Source: Cristatella mucedo (Eukaryota > Bryozoa > Phylactolaemata > Cristatellidae). Taken from it: a stretch of 64,000 nt of DNA. The notes beneath the pieces are model-generated. The model was given only the letters and a program-made list of their open reading frames with translations. It was not told where the DNA came from and did no database searches. Positions 61,600-64,000 of this stretch are shown piece by piece. The stretch covers positions 1,822,501-1,886,500 of the forward strand of contig WPIO01000008.1 of assembly GCA_009760855.2 (NCBI GenBank), read 5' to 3'. Position 1 is the first letter of the stretch. The number at the start of each line of letters is the position of its first letter. Position numbers and translations under genes: made by a program.

Positions 61600-64000
61600 A
61601 TGCATGTCAATTTTGATTCATTTACCGGTTTTTCTAAATGCCAACCACAAGACGCGAATTTGTTGTCAGTTTTCCCAAAGGAAATGGGTTAACTTCGACT
61701 CAATCACTAGCTAAGCTGGTCACAAATGCTAAGCCTGTAGGGAAGAGAGGCGGCTTTGTTTTATATTGCCGAGGCGTTAGCAAAATACCACTTAATACCT
61801 AGGGACACAAGTTTGGCTACGTACTGCTACTTACACATCCTAAATCTACCTGGCAGATCTGCACCAGCTCTCTTAACAGACAACCTACAAGCAGAGTCTT
61901 AACACACGATCTGAATGCAAGCTGGGCTGGCTCAAAGGCACTCAAGCTTTCCAAACTGCCTCCTCCGTGCAAGCGACAGCCTAACTCGGCTAGGGCACCT
62001 CACGGATGTGTGCAATTCGGGAACTCAACGTCACGACACTGTAAGCAATCCTAGCAATCACATGCAATTGAGATGCTATTCATGAAAACCAGCCTTGAGA
62101 CGTGCGAGAGTCGCGGCAGCGCATGCGACCTGGGCATATCTTCAAGCACGTGTGAAGCCACTCGCGAAAAGCAGCAGCTTTTAGACGAACGCCTGGATGC
62201 TTAACACTGACACGGCCAACACGGTAAAAAGTTTAATCACAAGGAGTGGCAGGCATGTCAGCCAATCACAGCCGTAAGTAGCAAATGCTGGCGATCAAAA
62301 CGAACAAACACACACTGTGCAAGAAAGCCCAGCAGCAGCGGCAGCAGTTGCCCCTCGTGCTGTGCGGTGAAGCAGAGGATCGGACTTCGGGCGCTAGCGA
62401 CAGCGCGTGCCGCCGGGTTGAGACGAACTTGAGCACGAAGGCTTAACACCAGTGCAGTGCATCGACCAGAAACCAGCAGAGGCAGCAGCAGATTGCATGC
62501 AGACAGCTTTTTCTGTTACTAGCCTATAGCAAACATTCACGGACAGCCTTAATTGAAAACGAGCTCCCTGTTACTGCACGCGATAAGAATAGCTACCAAA
62601 CTACTTTTAAAAGAGCTGAGTGCAACCCAGAAATGCCATGACCGAGCTAGCTCTAAGCCTCCAAGTGCTGCAGCCTCGGAACGGTCGTGGGGAACAACTC
62701 CTAGAAAAGAAAGCAGTTCGTCTGACGTCCGGCGGGAGTCTGCCGAATCAGAAATCCAGCTTCTGAACATCCTTCCACACCTACAACGTACGCCCAGATA
62801 TGCTGACCGTAGCGCACCTACTGCTGCCTGCGAGTGCACCTCCGAGTCGAAAGAGTGACATCGCAGTCGCATGACTCCGTGACTTTCAGCTGTCGCATGG
62901 CTATTGTTAGCACTACAATTTTGTTGGCCCCAGCAAGCACGTTTGCAAGGAATAGCGAGCCTTATAAACATGTGCTGCTCATCGCTTAACATTCATTCGT
63001 GCTAACTTGACAGGCATTGACATATGATACGGCAGCAACTGACACGTTGCACCGGCAGTTACGTAGCTGCACCGGCAGTTACGTAGTTGCACCGGCAGTT
63101 ATGCGATGTCATTTTCACGCTAAGCTAAAGAAATATTTGCTCCTCTAGCAGCAGTGGCAATGAGCAAATACTGGACGCGATGACAGCAGAAGGCATATAA
63201 AATCGACGTGGGAATCGTGAAGCTACCGACAATGAAACTCGATTCGTCCGGAGACATTAGCAACTCGAAGGTGGCACCACCCGGAGTAGGCACGCTCCAC
63301 TCCACCAGCAGGGCAGCGGCAGAGCAGAGTGGATGCACACAAGCTATATAAACACCAGGCACTTCGCGTAGCACTGCAGTAGCACAATGCCCGTCCAGTT
63401 GTGCCGACTTGCCTGCGCGCCGCCGAGTGGCAGGGCGAAGCGAGCCATCCTACTGCTGGCTCGCAGGCCGCTCGAGCACGTGACAGCGCCTGACTGTGCA
63501 CACATAGCAGCCGACTAACTTCGAGGCCCGATTCACAGTGTAGGAGGGAGGGGGCAGGGCACAGCTTATCGCCGAGCCAGCCCACTCGCTAGGAGCCTTC
63601 TGCAAAGCGCTACTAAAGGACGGGCTGCAGTGAATTGATAGCGACGAGGACTTGCGCGCTCGTCGGCAGCGCTGGTGCTGCTGACGGCCATTGCATTAAT
63701 GTGTGCGGCTGCAGCAGCGCGTGGCCACGACCTCGCCAGCTGCGCACCAGCTTCGCCCAAAGCAAGCCCGCTCCGCCGCCCCCCCCCCCGGGGCCGATGC
63801 CCTCCCACCACGTGTCACGCCCACGATGCTACCAACGCAATGAAGAGGAGGTGCAAGCCCTGAGTAGCGAATAGACGACCGGCCAAGATAATAGAGAGAG
63901 AGAGAAAAAAGGCTCGCTCTACTGACATTCATCGACACCGCCTACGGCAGGGCACTGCGGCTGCTGCCCATGCTGCATTGGGCGGCCAGGCTGGACAGTC
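61600..64000. other. No supported gene
   Basis: GC content rises toward 63.4-63.9 kb. Open stretches at 62,553-62,858 (101 codons) and several at 63.2-63.9 kb have no recognised motifs. The 20-bp repeat at 63,047 is the only clear structure. Confidence 0.4.
63047..63106. repeat. 20-bp tandem repeat, three copies
   Basis: Unit TTGCACCGGCAGTTACGTAG with first base C in copy 2 and GCGA at the end of copy 3. Confidence 0.9.

Overview
The window is metazoan nuclear DNA. There are no bacterial operons or ribosome-binding sites; instead there are spliced genes with GT-AG introns, dense microsatellites (TA, CT, CTG), tRNA-derived SINEs, L2/CR1-type LINE relics, a decayed Ty3/gypsy-type element and hAT-type miniature transposons. 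An intact delta-24-sterol reductase gene (DHCR24) points to an animal lineage that kept this enzyme. The element mix suits an aquatic invertebrate, but I cannot name the taxon.

Layout. 1-25 kb is a gene-poor repeat landscape: LINE relics on both strands, a second repeat family ending in TACAT-type tails, SINEs, long TA tracts, a 250-bp tandem duplication (6.55-7.05 kb) and a hAT-type MITE (17.09-17.48 kb). 25-29 kb is GC-rich and leads into the first gene. 27.99-34.76 kb (+) holds a gene of about 11 coding exons, all in matching phase, for a predicted 431-residue coiled-coil protein with one C-terminal membrane segment; I do not recognise the family. Its stop codon lies 81 bp upstream of an uninterrupted (CTG)51 tract. 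35-40 kb holds two long CT tracts, SINEs and no gene I can support.

40.88-48.17 kb (-) is the complete DHCR24 gene: eight coding exons, seven introns, 520 residues. Its exons were fixed by conserved protein sequence and by splice phase. Introns carry LINE pieces, a minisatellite, G-runs and CT tracts. 49.2-52.3 kb (-) is a frameshifted gypsy-type pol (zinc knuckle, protease, RT, RNase H, integrase). 52.4-58.1 kb holds LINE copies, including a nested pair (55.57-58.10 kb) that together retain endonuclease and RT sequence. At 60.88-61.06 kb a 180-bp element with the ends and body of the SPIN hAT family sits inside a LINE tail. 61.6-64 kb has no recognisable gene.

The two host genes are transcribed toward each other and show no obvious functional link. 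The most notable points are the SPIN-like element, the (CTG)51 tract just after a stop codon, a SINE whose tail matches the resident LINE tail (likely retrotransposition partnership), and the unidentified tail-anchored coiled-coil gene.
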